This document shows, piece by piece, positions 1 to 6,441 of a stretch of DNA of 11,104 nt. The notes beneath the pieces were generated by a model. It saw only the letters and a list, made by a program, of their open reading frames with translations. It made no database searches and was not told the DNA's origin. The number at the start of each line of letters is the position of its first letter. Position 1 is the stretch's first letter. The translations under genes were made by a program, and so were the position numbers. This DNA is from CAXTPV01 sp964249405 (GTDB lineage Bacteria > Pseudomonadota > Alphaproteobacteria > Acetobacterales > Acetobacteraceae). The stretch spans positions 1-11,104 of the forward strand of contig CAXUBX010000096.1 of NCBI GenBank assembly GCA_964249405.1, in the 5' to 3' direction.

Positions 1-55
1 AACCCCTGTTACCGCCGTGAGAGGGCGGTGTCCTGGGCCTCTAGACGAACGGGAC
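1..55 (-). tRNA. tRNA-Glu(CUC), 3' part cut by the window edge
   Basis: Read on the minus strand, the segment starts with acceptor strand GTCCCGT and continues TCGTCTAGAGG, very close to the classic bacterial tRNA-Glu D arm. The anticodon stem CCGCC/GGCGG closes the loop CTCTCAC, giving anticodon CUC, which reads GAG. The sequence then runs GGTAACAGGGGTT and leaves the window inside the T loop, so the 3' acceptor strand and any CCA are not visible. It lies 46 bp downstream of a small membrane-protein gene on the same strand. A CUC glutamate tRNA fits a high-GC genome that uses GAG heavily. Confidence 0.93.
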
Positions 56-68
56 CACGGCCGGGCGC

Positions 69-97
69 GTCCTACGTGACGGAGATCGGAGGCGCAA
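69..97 (-). promoter_or_regulatory. possible promoter of tRNA-Glu
   Basis: On the minus strand TTGCGC (97-92) is followed, after exactly 17 bp, by TAGGAC (74-69). The tRNA 5' end comes 13 bases further on. Each box matches the sigma70 consensus only about half. The spacing is ideal, the discriminator is GC-rich as in many stable-RNA promoters, and tRNA-Leu in this window has the same layout (8905-8933). The last bases of the upstream gene's stop region lie just before the -35 box. Confidence 0.35.
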
Positions 98-101
98 CCC
101 C

Positions 102-503
102 TCATGGCCGAGCTTGCGCGGCGTCGCTCTGGAGACGGATCGTGCCGATCGGCCGGCCGCCCTGTCGTGGATCCACGATCACGACCCGATCCGGCAAGCC
201 GCCTCCCTGCAGCAGAATGGCCAGCCAGTCCCCGCCGCTCCCTGCCGCGAGCGAGGCGATCCGGGTCCCGGGCGGCTGCCGGAGCGCGGAGACGACCGCA
301 GGCGGCGCCGCTTGCATCGACAACGCGAGATCCCGACGCGGTGCCAAGGCCCGGTGGATCAGGGTCACCACGATCAGGACCACGCCGGCCACGATCAGCA
401 CGCCGAGCCCGACCACCAGCCCGAGCAGAGCCTTGATGCCTCGGGCGGTCGGACGCCCTTCTCGATACGTCGCCAAAGTCCTAGTCCTCCGAGGATGGGA
501 CAT
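102..503 (-). CDS. small single-pass membrane protein, DUF6476-like hypothetical
   Basis: This codes for about 133 residues. There is a basic N-terminus (SHPRRTRTLATYREGRPTAR), one strongly hydrophobic segment at about residues 24-48 (LLGLVVGLGVLIVAGVVLIVV), then a soluble domain. The soluble part contains GDWLAILLQ and DRVVIVDP, looking like a few beta strands. The layout and position beside an RluA-family synthase resemble a small alphaproteobacterial family I know as DUF6476, of unknown role; this assignment is from memory and tentative. Two starts are possible. ATG at 503 has only a poorly spaced GGGAG. TTG at 476 (124 residues) has GGAGGA (490-485) at an ideal 8-base spacing and would not overlap rluD. 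The gene is transcribed away from rluD, and tRNA-Glu lies 46 bp downstream. Confidence 0.75.
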   Translation of the reverse strand: MSHPRRTRTLATYREGRPTARGIKALLGLVVGLGVLIVAGVVLIVVTLIHRALAPRRDLALSMQAAPPAVVSALRQPPGTRIASLAAGSGGDWLAILLQGGGLPDRVVIVDPRQGGRPIGTIRLQSDAAQARP

Positions 504-1505
504 GCTCCCGGCGAACACCCCGACCCTATCGTGATCACGGCCGGCGCGTCGGACCACGGCGCGCGGACGGACCGTTTCCTTGCCGAACGCATCGGGACGC
601 TCTCTCGATCGCGGGTCAAGTCGCTGATCGAGGGCGGACACCTCGTCCGGGACGGGGCGCCGCTCCTCGATCCGGCTTCCGCGGTCAGACCGGACGCCGT
701 GTTCGTGCTTCGGCCACCGGCCGCCGTCGCGGCAAGGCCGGGCGCCGAGCCGATCCCGCTCGTGATCCTCCACGAGGACGACCACCTCGTCGTCCTCGAC
801 AAGCCGGCGGGGCTGGTGACCCATCCCGCGCCTGGCAACGAGACCGGAACGCTGGTGAACGCGCTGCTCGCGCATTGCGGGAACTCGCTTCCCGGCATCG
901 GCGGAGAGAAGCGCCCGGGGATCGTCCACCGGCTCGACAAGGACACGTCCGGAGTGATGGTGGTGGCGAAGACCGAGCATGCGCTCGCGACCCTGTCGGC
1001 CGACATCGCGGCACGCCGGACGGAACGCGCCTATCTCGCGCTGGCATGGGGTCTGTTCCCGCAGGTCTCCGGGGCGTGGGATGGGCCGATCGGACGCGAT
1101 CCGCGGGACCGCAAGCGCATGGCGGTTCTCCCGAGCGGCGTCGGACGCCCGGCCCTGACACGCTGGCAGCGCGTCGCCGCCGGTCGCGCCACCACACTCC
1201 TCCGATGCCAGCTCGAGACGGGCCGAACCCACCAGATCCGCGTCCACGCCGCGACCGCCTCGCACCCGCTGGTCGGCGATCCCGTCTATCTGCGGCGCCG
1301 ACCGGCCGGCGCCCTCCGTCTGCCGCCAGAGGATCGCGACCGCCTGCTCCAGTTTCCCCGCCAGGCGCTTCACGCGGCGATGCTCGCGTTTCGGCATCCC
1401 GCAAGCGGCGAGATGATGCGCTTTTCGACCCGGCCGCCCGCTGATCTCGCCTTCCTCATCAAAGAGGAAGGGCTCTGGGATGCTGCGCTGCAACACGTCG
1501 ATTGA
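495..1505 (+). CDS. rluD: 23S rRNA pseudouridine synthase, RluA/RluD family
   Basis: The 336-residue product converts uridine to pseudouridine in 23S rRNA. E. coli RluD acts on positions 1911, 1915 and 1917 of helix 69; the exact target here is inferred. An S4 RNA-binding domain lies at about residues 24-70 (RTDRFLAERI... SRSRVKSLI), followed by the RluA catalytic domain. The motif HRLDKDTSG (145-153) holds the catalytic Asp148. Further family motifs are LDKPAGLVTHP (101-111), ETGRTHQIRVH (241-251) and HPLVGDPVY (257-265). Length is normal. The ATG at 495 has no convincing Shine-Dalgarno and overlaps the divergent gene by 9 bp if that gene starts at 503. GTG at 531 is an alternative. The stop codon overlaps the -35 box of the putative rpoH promoter. 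RluD rather than RluA or RluC is supported by the S4 domain and the rpoH neighbour. Confidence 0.92.
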   Translation: MGHAPGEHPDPIVITAGASDHGARTDRFLAERIGTLSRSRVKSLIEGGHLVRDGAPLLDPASAVRPDAVFVLRPPAAVAARPGAEPIPLVILHEDDHLVVLDKPAGLVTHPAPGNETGTLVNALLAHCGNSLPGIGGEKRPGIVHRLDKDTSGVMVVAKTEHALATLSADIAARRTERAYLALAWGLFPQVSGAWDGPIGRDPRDRKRMAVLPSGVGRPALTRWQRVAAGRATTLLRCQLETGRTHQIRVHAATASHPLVGDPVYLRRRPAGALRLPPEDRDRLLQFPRQALHAAMLAFRHPASGEMMRFSTRPPADLAFLIKEEGLWDAALQHVD

Positions 1506-1530
1506 CAGGACCGTAGCGGTCCTGTATACA
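1502..1530 (+). promoter_or_regulatory. putative sigma70-type promoter of rpoH
   Basis: A perfect TTGACA (1502-1507) is separated by exactly 17 bp from TATACA (1525-1530, four of six consensus bases). The -35 box overlaps the rluD stop codon TGA (1503-1505). It is the best promoter-like match in the gap before rpoH and would start transcription near 1537, giving a leader of about 185 nt. The whole spacer is an inverted repeat (see the repeat entry), which suggests an operator or a combined terminator. Confidence 0.6.
1505..1525. repeat. perfect 9-bp inverted repeat inside the rpoH promoter spacer
   Basis: ACAGGACCG (1505-1513), loop TAG (1514-1516), CGGTCCTGT (1517-1525), with no mismatch. 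The arms fill the region between the -35 and -10 boxes and touch both. Two readings are possible. It may be a protein-binding site controlling rpoH, or the stem of a terminator for rluD, whose stop codon overlaps its left edge by one base. The hairpin is not followed by a T run, so a classic intrinsic terminator is not strongly supported. Confidence 0.7.
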
Positions 1531-1722
1531 ACCGTTCGATCCGACGACAAGGGCGCACGCCGCCGGGTGATGTCGGGAGCCGGAAGCCGTGTCCGGGTCT
1601 GGTCTCCCCAACGTGATCTTCCTTCTGCGCCCACCGATGCTGCACCGCGCAACCGTTTGGCCGACCGTGCCGTAGAGGACGGAGACCTGACGAGTTGAAT
1701 GCAGGCGAAAGGAGCCTTGTCG
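1506..1722 (+). other. rluD-rpoH intergenic region and long rpoH leader
   Basis: These 217 bp hold the promoter and inverted repeat at the left end and the rpoH ribosome binding site at the right end. Between them I see no convincing gene. A 42-codon reading frame from ATG 1570 to TGA 1698 has no clear Shine-Dalgarno or recognisable product. Bases 1620-1624 (TCCTT) and 1628-1631 (CGCC) could pair with 1709-1713 (AAGGA) and 1704-1707 (GGCG), folding away the rpoH Shine-Dalgarno. This is only a by-eye complementarity. Confidence 0.5.
1708..1714 (+). promoter_or_regulatory. ribosome binding site that sets the rpoH start
   Basis: AAAGGAG lies 8 bases before ATG 1723. It favours that start over the in-frame ATG at 1699, which has no comparable site. 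Confidence 0.8.
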
Positions 1723-2610
1723 ATGGCCGCCAGCGTGATCAACGTAGCCCCTGAAGGCAATCTGTCCCGCTACCTTCAGGAAATCCGCAAGTTTCCGATG
1801 CTTGCCCCGGACGAGGAACTCGATCTCTCGCGTCGCTGGCGCGACCACGAGGATTCCGAGGCGGCGCACAAGCTCGTCACCTCGCATCTCCGCCTCGTCG
1901 CCAAGATCGCCATGGGCTACCGCGGATATGGACTTCCGCTCGGCGAGCTCATCAGCGAAGGCAATGTCGGGATGATGCAGGCGGTGAAGCGGTTCGATCC
2001 GAACCGGGGGTTCCGCTTGGCCACCTACGCCATGTGGTGGATCCGCGCCGCCATCCAGGAGTACATCCTCCATTCCTGGTCTCTGGTGAAGATGGGGACG
2101 ACGGCAGCGCAGAAGAAGCTGTTCTTCAACCTTCGGCGTTTGAAGGGGCAGATGCAGGCGATCGAGGACGGGGATCTCCGGCCTGAGCACGTGGGGCGCA
2201 TCGCGAAGGCGCTCGACGTCCCGGAGCAGGACGTGGTCAACATGAACCGTCGCCTCGCGGCTCCGGATCACAGCCTCAACGCTCCTGTCCGAGCGGACAG
2301 CGAAGGCGAGTGGCAGGACTGGCTGGTCGACGAAGGCGAAAGCCAGGAGCAGGTTCTCGCCCAGCACGAGGAGATGTCCGGTCGTCGGGCACTTCTTGGC
2401 GGGGCGCTCCGGACCCTCAATGACCGGGAGCGTCACATCCTGATCGAGCGGCGTCTCAAGGAAAACCCGACCACGCTCGAGGAGTTGTCGCAGCAATACG
2501 GGATTTCCCGCGAGCGCGTGCGCCAGATCGAGGTGCGCGCCTTCGAGAAGCTTCAGAAGTCGATGCGGAGCGAAGTGGCGGATCGCCGCACGGTCGCCGA
2601 AGCAGCCTGA
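1723..2610 (+). CDS. rpoH: RNA polymerase sigma-32 factor, RpoH
   Basis: A 295-residue sigma70-family factor that directs core RNA polymerase to heat-shock promoters (chaperones, proteases). Region 2 is clear: LVTSHLRLVAKIA (51-63), GLPLGELISEGNVGMMQAV (70-88), then RFDPNRGFRLATYAMWWIR (90-108). The RpoH box QKKLFFNLRRL (130-140), diagnostic of this subgroup and linked to core binding and turnover, follows. Region 4.2 has the helix-turn-helix LEELSQQYGISRERVRQIE (252-270). Length is normal for alphaproteobacterial RpoH. The start is chosen from the AAAGGAG at 1708-1714; an ATG 24 bases upstream is in frame. It follows rluD on the same strand but has its own strong promoter candidate. A GC-rich hairpin lies 7 bp after the stop. 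Alphaproteobacteria often have more than one rpoH; only one is visible here. Confidence 0.97.
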   Translation: MAASVINVAPEGNLSRYLQEIRKFPMLAPDEELDLSRRWRDHEDSEAAHKLVTSHLRLVAKIAMGYRGYGLPLGELISEGNVGMMQAVKRFDPNRGFRLATYAMWWIRAAIQEYILHSWSLVKMGTTAAQKKLFFNLRRLKGQMQAIEDGDLRPEHVGRIAKALDVPEQDVVNMNRRLAAPDHSLNAPVRADSEGEWQDWLVDEGESQEQVLAQHEEMSGRRALLGGALRTLNDRERHILIERRLKENPTTLEELSQQYGISRERVRQIEVRAFEKLQKSMRSEVADRRTVAEAA

Positions 2611-2617
2611 ACGAGGC

Positions 2618-2643
2618 GCCCGAGGCGGATCACCGCCTCGGGC
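2618..2643. terminator. bidirectional hairpin terminator between rpoH and the minus-strand genes
   Basis: An 11-bp perfect stem, GCCCGAGGCGG (2618-2628) with CCGCCTCGGGC (2633-2643), closes a 4-base ATCA loop. It lies 7 bp after the rpoH stop and 3 bp after the stop of the convergent membrane-protein gene. No clean T tract follows on either strand, so termination strength is uncertain, but the placement between convergent genes is typical. Confidence 0.75.
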
Positions 2644-2646
2644 CGC

Positions 2647-3102
2647 TCAGTTCTCCTTCCCCCATTCGTCGCGCAGGCGGTCGATCTCGGCGGTCGTTTT
2701 CGTGATCGCTCGCGCGTCGCGAACGTGGAGCGACCGATAGGCAAGGGCCGTCAGGAACTCGCTTCCCAACCAGGCCACCGCGCCCGCCAGCCACGCGACA
2801 CACACCACCATCGGGTCCGAGAGGATCGCGAACGCGCGGGCGAGGTCCGGGGGTCCAATTCGCCAAAGTCGGACGAACGGTCCAACCGCGCCTGCCAAAT
2901 TGCAGAGCATGACCGATCTCGCGGCGCTTCTGTCGTGGCTGTCATCGACAAGGCGGATCAGGATTGCGGGTGCGAACAGGATCGCGGCAAATACGACCGA
3001 GGCGGGGTCGAGCACCAGAACACCGCCGGAAGCCAGCCCTGCCCCCCAGCTCCTGACCTGGCGACGCCCGCTTCCCGGCAAGCTTCGCACCGACATGCTC
3101 AC
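2647..3102 (-). CDS. small multi-pass membrane protein of unknown function
   Basis: The 151-residue product is not one I recognise. Hydrophobic stretches lie at about residues 27-50 (VLVLDPASVVFAAILFAPAI), 62-78 (weaker) and 92-121 (MVVCVAWLAGAVAWLGSEFL), suggesting three, perhaps four, membrane passes. A basic N-terminus precedes them, and the C-terminal ~25 residues are a charged, probably helical tail (ITKTTAEIDRLRDEWGKEN). The GTG start overlaps the upstream pseudokinase stop as GTGA, suggesting coupled translation. ATG two codons later (3096) is the alternative. Because the upstream protein also ends in a hydrophobic segment, the two products may act together at the membrane; that is inference from context only. 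Confidence 0.75.
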   Translation of the reverse strand: MSMSVRSLPGSGRRQVRSWGAGLASGGVLVLDPASVVFAAILFAPAILIRLVDDSHDRSAARSVMLCNLAGAVGPFVRLWRIGPPDLARAFAILSDPMVVCVAWLAGAVAWLGSEFLTALAYRSLHVRDARAITKTTAEIDRLRDEWGKEN

Positions 3103-5075
3103 AAGAGAACCTGGGCCAGCAGCATCGCGGCGGACAACCCGGCCCCGACGACCGCGACACCGTCACGTCCGAAACGCGCCGCAGCCGATCGCCGCCGCAT
3201 GTCGCCATCCCGCAGGGCATCGCGGCTTGCGACGAGCGCGCGGATCCGGTCATGCGCTTCATCCCGCCTCGTTTCGTCCAGGCGCCGGCCTTCCGGATCT
3301 TCGACGAACTCGAGAAGACGGACGAGATCTCCCGCATCGACCACGCGCTTCAGTCGGGCGGCCCGCAGATCGCGTTGGGCCTTCCCGGGCCACGACGCGA
3401 GGGCCATGAGCTCCCCGGACGCGAGCCGCTTCGCCAGACCGGGGAGCGGCCCCGGCCGCGTCTCCTGCCAGATGGTCGCGAGTAGCCTCATCTCCTCGAG
3501 GGCGCTCGACGTCGTGCTGCCCGGCGAACGGCTCGGATGCCGCCGGGCCGCGATGAAGGCGATGAGATCGGCGTCCAGTCGAAACGGGGCCTGGTCGCTG
3601 TCGCCGGGACGCGTGCCGGCCTCGTCGTCGAGCGCCGGCAGGAGATCCTGAAGCGCGACCGGGGCACTCGCAGCGACGAGCGGCGATCGGCACGCGAGGG
3701 CCGGGTTCAGCTCGTAGACGGCATGAAGCATCAGGAGAGGCGAGCGAACCGCCGAGCGGAGCTGTCTCGCCCGGACCCGAAACCTCTCGCGCGCGCTCTC
3801 GTCCTCGATCATGCCGATCAGAACCGGCAACCCGTGCCCGATCATCGCGACGATGTCGGCGCGCGCCGCCGCCGAACGGCCGTTGAGCGATGCCAGCAGC
3901 GTTCCCAGCCCCTCCGGCATCGCCCGGATGCCGCGCCAGACCAGGGGCGCGGTTGGATCGAGAAGAACCGAGACACCGAGCAGCGTCGCTGCCACCCGGA
4001 CAGGGTCCTCGCCGTCGAGAGGAGAGGTCTCGTGGGTGGGATGGATCAACGCCTCGAGCTTCTCGGCCAACACGACCTCGTTCAGGCAGCGCCGAAGCCA
4101 GTGATTGACCTGTCCGAGATTGAGGGCGCGTCGGACCATGTCCGGCGCCGTCGCGACGAGCCCCGCGAGCTGCGGCGTCGTCCAGACCGAGACATCCCCG
4201 AGGACAAGAGGCACCGCGGCATTGACCCGGCGTCTCGAGACGACCTTCGGACCGGCAAGCGACGCGCCCTGCGCGAGGCGTTCCGGAGAGGGGCGCTGCG
4301 AGGGTTCGTCGGCCAGCATCGCCGAGAGCAGGTCGGCGACCGAGGGCGGCAGGCGCCGGTCGCCGGTCAGGGCCGCGAAGCTGCCGAGCCGGATCTTGCG
4401 GTCGATCACCTCTTCCTCCGGCATTCCGTCCAGAGGTGTCGAGCCGAGGCAGAGGCCGAGAAGCACGACGCCGAGAGCGTAGACGTCGTCAGCGATCGAG
4501 CCGTATCCCCGCGCCTCCGGCAGGCATGCGGCGACCCACGGCGTCTCGAAGATCGCGCTCTGGCCGTGAGCGGGAGGCGCGAGCCAGAACGGTCCGAGCT
4601 CGACGCCGCCCCGCTCGCCTCGCAGGAAGATGTTGGACGACCGGAGAGCCCGATGGGTCAGCCCGAGCGCCTTGAGCTGGCCGAGCGCCGACGCAGCGGG
4701 TCTGAGCACCTGGGCCACGAGCGCCACCTCGCCGAGCGGGGCAACGCCGGCCATGTCGATCGCGACCCCGCCGGGATCACCACACACGATCCAGTCGGCG
4801 CCGTGCGCCGCCATGCGCGCGACCGGCATCGCGACCGAAGGCACGGGGAGACGCATCAGGTGGTCAAGGCGCGGGTGGGGGGGCAGATCGGGGGACACCG
4901 GGAGGGCCCAGAACGGAGCGGCAAGCGGGGTGGCGGAGCGTCCGTCCTCCCGGGCGGCGCGGACCCCCGGCACGGACGATGTGAAGGGCGAGACGGCAGC
5001 GGCTTCGCCTCCGATCTCGAAGCGAGGCTCGCTGCCATGCGACGCGCGCGGGGGGAGGGATCGGGTGCCTGCCAT
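3099..5075 (-). CDS. large pseudokinase-like protein with C-terminal membrane anchor
   Basis: A 658-residue protein whose first ~270 residues resemble the C-lobe of a Hanks-type Ser/Thr kinase. THRALRSSNIFLR (140-152) aligns with the catalytic loop HRDLKxxN, but the catalytic Asp is Ala143 and the Lys is Arg145; Asn148 remains. The DFG position reads GPF (161-163). LPE (185-187) matches the APE motif, and ADDVYALGVVLLGLC (195-209) matches helix F. I see no glycine-rich loop or VAxK lysine in the N-lobe. It therefore looks catalytically dead. Residues ~290-620 are mostly helical with no family I recognise, and a hydrophobic tail (638-658, GVAVVGAGLSAAMLLAQVLL) may anchor it in the membrane. 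ATG 5075 is chosen as the first plausible start after purA; it has only a weak ribosome site, and Met74 is an alternative. It is 76 bp downstream of purA and overlaps the next gene. Confidence 0.8.
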   Translation of the reverse strand: MAGTRSLPPRASHGSEPRFEIGGEAAAVSPFTSSVPGVRAAREDGRSATPLAAPFWALPVSPDLPPHPRLDHLMRLPVPSVAMPVARMAAHGADWIVCGDPGGVAIDMAGVAPLGEVALVAQVLRPAASALGQLKALGLTHRALRSSNIFLRGERGGVELGPFWLAPPAHGQSAIFETPWVAACLPEARGYGSIADDVYALGVVLLGLCLGSTPLDGMPEEEVIDRKIRLGSFAALTGDRRLPPSVADLLSAMLADEPSQRPSPERLAQGASLAGPKVVSRRRVNAAVPLVLGDVSVWTTPQLAGLVATAPDMVRRALNLGQVNHWLRRCLNEVVLAEKLEALIHPTHETSPLDGEDPVRVAATLLGVSVLLDPTAPLVWRGIRAMPEGLGTLLASLNGRSAAARADIVAMIGHGLPVLIGMIEDESARERFRVRARQLRSAVRSPLLMLHAVYELNPALACRSPLVAASAPVALQDLLPALDDEAGTRPGDSDQAPFRLDADLIAFIAARRHPSRSPGSTTSSALEEMRLLATIWQETRPGPLPGLAKRLASGELMALASWPGKAQRDLRAARLKRVVDAGDLVRLLEFVEDPEGRRLDETRRDEAHDRIRALVASRDALRDGDMRRRSAAARFGRDGVAVVGAGLSAAMLLAQVLL

Positions 5076-5151
5076 CCTGGCCTGCGTGCTCCATCTTCCG
5101 GTGGCAGGGTGCCCCGGAAAGATTAACAGAGCGTGAGTACGCCGGCCGGTG

Positions 5152-6441
5152 TCAGTCGTCGAACGGATCGCGGACCAGGATCGTGTCGTCGCGCTCGGGA
5201 GAGGTCGAAAGCAGAGTGACGGGTGCCTCGACGAGTTCCTCGATCCGGCGGACATACTTGATCGCCGGCGCCGGCAGGTCGCCCCACGAACGCGCGCCGC
5301 GGGTCGAGCCGTCCCACCCGCCGATTGTCTCGTAGATCGGCCGTGCCGCTGCCTGCGAGGCACCGCCTGCCGGGAGACGGCGAAAGGTTCGCCCGTCGAT
5401 CTCGTAGCCGACGCCGATCCTGAGCTCCGTCATCCCGTCGAGAACGTCGAGCTTGGTGAGCGCGAGCCCGTGCACGCCGCCCACCTTGACCGCCTGCCGG
5501 ACCAATGCGGCGTCGAACCATCCGCATCGGCGCGGACGCCCGGTCACGGTGCCGAACTCGTGGCCGCGCTCGCCGAGCAGCGATCCCGTCCGGTCGTGGA
5601 GCTCGGTCGGGAACGGTCCGGAGCCGACACGCGTCGTGTACGCCTTGGCGATGCCGAGCACGAAGCCTGCCGAGCCCGGGCCGACCCCGCTGCCCGTCGC
5701 CGCCTGGGCCGCCACCGTGTTGCTGCTGGTGACGAACGGGTAGGTCCCGTGATCGACGTCGAGCATGACCGCCTGCGCGCCCTCGAACAGGATGCGCCGA
5801 CCGGCCCGTCGTGCCTCGTCGAGCAGTTCCCAGACCGGCTCGACGAAGGGCATGAGCCTCGTGCCGACCGAGCGGAGGTGATCGAGCAGGATCGCCTTGT
5901 CGAACACCGGGGCACCGAGACCGGCCAGCAACGTGTTGTGGTGGAGCAGCACCTCGTCGAGCTTGGCGTCGAGCGTCGCCGGTTCGGCGAGGTCGCACAT
6001 CCGGATCGCTCGTCTCGCGACCTTGTCCTCGTAGGCCGGTCCGATCCCGCGTCCGGTGGTGCCGATCCGGCGGTCGCCGCGCGCGGCCTCGCGCGCCCGG
6101 TCGAGGGCTGCGTGCAGCGGCAGGATCAGCGTCGCGTTCTCCGCGATCCGCAGCGTCTCCGGCGTCACGGTGAGGCCCTGCGCCGAGACCCGGTCGATCT
6201 CGTCGAGAAGGGCCTGCGGATCGACGACCACGCCGTTGGCGATGATGCCGAGCTTGCCGCGGACGAGCCCGCTCGGAAGCAGGGAGAGCTTGTAGGTCTG
6301 GTTGCCGACCACGAGCGTATGGCCCGCATTATGACCGCCCTGGAAACGCACGACGATGTCCGCCCGGCTCGCCAGCCAGTCGACGATCTTGCCCTTTCCC
6401 TCGTCACCCCACTGGGCTCCGATCACGGTCACGTTCGCCAT
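5152..6441 (-). CDS. purA: adenylosuccinate synthetase
   Basis: This 429-residue enzyme joins IMP and aspartate using GTP to give adenylosuccinate, the first committed step to AMP, in the cytoplasm. The N-terminal GAQWGDEGKGK (8-18) carries the catalytic Asp13, and FQGGHNAGHT (33-42) carries His41, both at the E. coli numbering. Further family motifs are TTGRGIGPAYEDK, TSSNT, GRPRRCGWFD and TKLDVLDG. Length is normal and no key residue is missing. The ATG shares its A with the TAA stop of hisZ (TAATG), so translation is probably coupled. Only 76 bp separate its stop from the pseudokinase gene downstream. Confidence 0.98.
   Translation of the reverse strand: MANVTVIGAQWGDEGKGKIVDWLASRADIVVRFQGGHNAGHTLVVGNQTYKLSLLPSGLVRGKLGIIANGVVVDPQALLDEIDRVSAQGLTVTPETLRIAENATLILPLHAALDRAREAARGDRRIGTTGRGIGPAYEDKVARRAIRMCDLAEPATLDAKLDEVLLHHNTLLAGLGAPVFDKAILLDHLRSVGTRLMPFVEPVWELLDEARRAGRRILFEGAQAVMLDVDHGTYPFVTSSNTVAAQAATGSGVGPGSAGFVLGIAKAYTTRVGSGPFPTELHDRTGSLLGERGHEFGTVTGRPRRCGWFDAALVRQAVKVGGVHGLALTKLDVLDGMTELRIGVGYEIDGRTFRRLPAGGASQAAARPIYETIGGWDGSTRGARSWGDLPAPAIKYVRRIEELVEAPVTLLSTSPERDDTILVRDPFDD

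Noticed and set aside
1570..1698. A 42-codon frame in the rpoH leader whose stop abuts the ATG at 1699
   Set aside because: There is no clear ribosome site, no hydrophobic or regulatory peptide pattern, and the rpoH start is better placed at 1723.
504..1760. Upstream extension of the small membrane protein frame to 552 codons, across rluD and the rpoH leader
   Set aside because: The extension is antisense to rluD and has no motif; only the last ~133 codons form a sensible protein.
3537..5126. A 529-codon open frame on the plus strand opposite the pseudokinase gene
   Set aside because: Its product is rich in Arg, Asp and Gly with no motif. It is the mirror of a high-GC gene whose third-position bias removes stops from the opposite strand.
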